Source: Phycisphaerae bacterium
Lineage (GTDB): Bacteria; Planctomycetota; Phycisphaerae; UBA1845
Reading direction: 5' to 3'
Length of the DNA stretch: 9,334 nt
Assembly: GCA_021604825.1 (NCBI GenBank)
Contig: BQJS01000189.1
Coordinates: 1 to 9,334 of the forward strand
The position numbers were made by a program, and so were the translations under genes. Shown piece by piece: positions 7,600-9,334 of the stretch. The notes under the pieces were generated by a model. The model was not told the DNA's origin, ran no database searches, and saw nothing but the letters and a program-made list of their open reading frames with translations. The number at the start of each line of letters is the position of its first letter. The stretch's first letter is position 1.

Positions 7600-7636
7600 C
7601 GAGCCACCCCACACCTTTGGGGTGGCTCGTCTCTTT
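7600..7636 (+). terminator. Rho-independent terminator
   Basis: A perfect eleven-base stem (7600-7610 with 7619-7629, CGAGCCACCCC against its complement) encloses an eight-base loop and is followed by TCTCTTT. The T-rich side is on the right, so it acts on + strand transcription. It lies 48 bases after the ancestral stop of the pseudogene and was most likely that gene's terminator; unlike the gene, it is still intact. Confidence 0.82.
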
Positions 7637-7872
7637 CGCGCGGCCGATATTGAATCGTCTGGAAACACAGATTCCCAATCGGTTTGATTTGGGCGTGCTT
7701 GCTGACCCTGAAACGAATATTAATTGCATCGACATCTATCAAATTATGCGTGCGGCTAGGCAAGTTGAGAGGATTCTTGAATTGACGTTCCCCCGATATC
7801 TTGATCCAGTCAAGATGAGAGTTTTCAGGTAAACTTTGGTCATCAGGCCCGGCTTTTTTGACCGGGAGGGAA
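7637..7872 (+). other. Gene-less spacer between terminator and IS remnant
   Basis: About 235 bases with no recognised gene. A + strand frame runs from within the terminator to 7832, but its product is not like any known family and it has no plausible start context. A minus-strand frame crosses this stretch and also the pseudogene, so it is a shadow. A short CCCGG/CCGGG pair around a T-run (7848-7866) is too weak to call a terminator. No insertion-sequence end repeat is evident beside the IS remnant. Confidence 0.5.
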
Positions 7873-8025
7873 ATGCTGATGAAGAAGTTCAGATTCACGG
7901 AGGAATAGATCGCTTTTGCGCTTCGGCAGGCAGTGTCGGGCACTGCGATCCAAGAGATCACTCGCAAGCTTGGAATCATTGAGCAAACCCCTTACCGTTG
8001 GAAGAAGAAGTATGCGACCTTGGGC
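7873..8025 (+). mobile_element. IS3-family orfA remnant (transposase N-terminal part)
   Basis: The frame from ATG 7873 (or 7879) reads MKKFRFTEE, a TAG codon at 7906-7908, then IAFALRQAVSGTAIQEITRK and on to YRWKKKYATLG. This is the N-terminal helix-turn-helix of IS3-family OrfA (the IS407/IS911-like type, which usually reads FTEEQIAFALRQ), the subunit that binds the element's ends. The TAG sits exactly where the family has Gln, so CAG to TAG is the likely change. Similarity stops just after YATLG, and the leucine-zipper part, orfB with its DDE catalytic core, and both inverted repeats are not visible. GGGAGGG at 7864-7870 is a surviving ribosome site, though close to the first ATG. The frame continues without a stop into the transglutaminase gene at 8080. 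The element is dead; the right-hand breakpoint is approximate. Confidence 0.82.
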
Positions 8026-8079
8026 GGTGGCTCAATTGCTGGCAGTGATCTGGCTCAACATCCCGGGAGATGGTGGAAC

Positions 8080-9334
8080 ATGAAGAAGCTGAATGTCATG
8101 AAGCGAACAGGAGGTATGCTGGCGGCAGTTCTGTGCGTGGCGTGTCTGGCTGACGTGACACGGGCAAGTGCGGACGCGGTGTTGGGCAAGGCGCGGGCGG
8201 CGGTCCAGGCCGGTCGGTTCGCAGACGCCGAGGCGCTGATCGCGCCGCACATCGCAAATCCAGATGAGCCCGTTACGGATTCGTTCGCGATTCTGCGCGA
8301 GCAGATGCGCCGGATCCGCAGGGACTATCGCCTGACACCCGAGGCGATGTTAGCGCTGCTCAAGCGATCGATTCCCGACGCGACGATGGCCGACGTCGAA
8401 CGTTGGCGCGATTCCGGGGATCTGCAGCATCGCGTGATCGATGGAACGACGTGGTACTTCTCGCGCGCGGTGGGCACGCTGTTGCGTTTCTGCCCGGAGG
8501 CGCAGGCACGCCGCAAGCACACGGTCAAGCCTGCGGGTTCGCGATTCGACCTGCCGCGTCACCTCGTGCGGCTCATCAAGCGCGCCGAAGCCGGCAAGGA
8601 GCCCGAGGTCTTCCCGGTCAAGCACAACGTGACCTATACGCTGACAGTCAAACCGGGAAACGCACGCGTCAAACCTGGGGCAACGGTGCGCTGTTGGTTG
8701 CCATTTCCCCAAGAATACCGACAGCAACGCGATGTGCGACTTATTCGCAGCGAACCGGAAGCGTCCAAAATCGCGTCGAAGGACGCACCGCAGCGCACGA
8801 TCTTTTTTGAAAGCAAGATTAAAGATGTGGACGACCCGCTCGCATTTTCCGCGACGTTTGAGTTCACGACGTCGGCATACTGCCCCTTGCCCAAACCCGA
8901 ACAGGTGAAGCCGTACAACAAATCGAGCGAACTTTACCGTTCCCAAACTGCGGAGCGCGCCCCGCACATCGTTTTCACGCCCAGAGTGCGACAGATTGTG
9001 AGGGAAGTCGTCGGTGACGAGTCGAATCCATTGCTGGCGGCACGTAAGCTTTTTCGCTGGATCGATGCCAACGTGCCGTGGTGTGCGGAGATGGAGTACG
9101 GCACAATCTTCAACTTGAGCGACAAGGGGCTGACCGCGGGACGGGGCGATTGCGGCGTGCAGGGCATCTCGTTTGTTACGCTGTGCAGGGCGGCTGGCAT
9201 TCCCGCGCGCTGGCAATCGGGCTGGGAAACGAAGCCGATCAATTGGAACATGCACGACTGGTCGGAGTTCTACGTCGAGCCCTGGGGCTGGTTGCCGGCG
9301 GATGCCTCATACGGTTTGCAAGATCATCCAGATC
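8080..9334 (+). CDS. Secreted transglutaminase-like protein, 3' end beyond window
   Basis: An open frame of 418 codons that leaves the window without a stop. Residues 1 to about 31 form a Sec signal peptide: basic start, hydrophobic MLAAVLCVACLADV, and a likely cut after RASA. A helical N-terminal part follows, then a beta-rich segment (about 185-300, with VRCWLPFPQEY), then the transglutaminase-like core. The Cys-His-Asp triad is visible: C358 in GRGDCGVQG, H392 in NMHDWSEFY and D408 in PADASYG. Known members of this papain-like fold are proteases, amidases or cross-linking enzymes; such proteins are common in planctomycetes, but the substrate is unknown. ATG 8080 is chosen because GGAG lies at 8066-8069 and the signal peptide starts there; ATG 8098 is an alternative. 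The same frame is open upstream into the IS remnant, so the promoter region may have been altered. It appears unrelated to the redox operon. Confidence 0.9.
   Translation, partial: MKKLNVMKRTGGMLAAVLCVACLADVTRASADAVLGKARAAVQAGRFADAEALIAPHIANPDEPVTDSFAILREQMRRIRRDYRLTPEAMLALLKRSIPDATMADVERWRDSGDLQHRVIDGTTWYFSRAVGTLLRFCPEAQARRKHTVKPAGSRFDLPRHLVRLIKRAEAGKEPEVFPVKHNVTYTLTVKPGNARVKPGATVRCWLPFPQEYRQQRDVRLIRSEPEASKIASKDAPQRTIFFESKIKDVDDPLAFSATFEFTTSAYCPLPKPEQVKPYNKSSELYRSQTAERAPHIVFTPRVRQIVREVVGDESNPLLAARKLFRWIDANVPWCAEMEYGTIFNLSDKGLTAGRGDCGVQGISFVTLCRAAGIPARWQSGWETKPINWNMHDWSEFYVEPWGWLPADASYGLQDHPD

Noticed and set aside
7563..7600. tRNA-like TAGCTCAAC near a TGTTC-like string
   Set aside because: No acceptor stem or T-arm pairing can be made, and the spacing does not fit a cloverleaf.
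7047..7908. TAG codons read through as an amino acid (recoding)
   Set aside because: The hemerythrin gene stops at TAG, the broken gene also has a TAA and a frameshift, and the IS remnant is truncated; decay explains all of them.
7317..7979. Minus-strand open frame of 220 codons
   Set aside because: It runs across the dockerin-like tail, the terminator and the IS remnant, all read on the + strand, and shows no recognisable domain.
8350..9255. Minus-strand open frame of 301 codons opposite the transglutaminase gene
   Set aside because: It is rich in Arg and His and mirrors a GC-rich gene whose signal peptide and catalytic triad are clear on the + strand; it resembles no family.

Overview
The window looks like a piece of a Planctomycetota genome, probably a Phycisphaerae-like relative. 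This rests on two things. One is a degraded protein gene ending in a planctomycete-style dockerin-like tail (two Asp-rich EF-hand-like repeats followed by a short Phe-Gln tail). The other is the style of the transglutaminase-like protein at the right edge. All credible genes lie on the + strand.

Bases 1-6174 form one tight gene cluster, probably a single operon: stop and start codons overlap or lie 2-16 bases apart. It encodes three soluble or secreted four-cluster ferredoxins of the NapF/MauM-NapG kind (the first cut by the window edge) and two large membrane polyferredoxins of the NapH/NosR kind, each fused to extra domains. A hemerythrin-like di-iron protein ends the cluster. Together these carry at least fourteen predicted [4Fe-4S] sites. 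In known systems such modules pass electrons from the quinone pool or cytoplasm to a periplasmic reductase (nitrate reductase Nap, or nitrous oxide reductase NosZ, whose clade II clusters carry NapG/NapH-like nosG and nosH). No catalytic subunit is in the window, so the terminal reductase is unknown. The three YHS metal-binding domains and the His-rich periplasmic domain suggest metal handling, possibly copper, which would fit NosZ. That is inference.

Bases 6175-8079 are a decayed stretch. It holds about 670 bases with no recognisable gene, then a beta-helix/dockerin-type pseudogene with three separate lesions, a strong intrinsic terminator, a further gene-less spacer, and a short remnant of an IS3-family orfA with its own nonsense codon.

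Bases 8080-9334 are the 5' part of a secreted transglutaminase-like cysteine protease-fold protein that runs off the right edge. The IS remnant is open in the same frame right up to its start codon.

The most noteworthy items are the triple-YHS membrane polyferredoxin, the NapH homologue with an added HHILGLPHY-type periplasmic domain, and the multiplicity of ferredoxins in one operon that ends in a hemerythrin.
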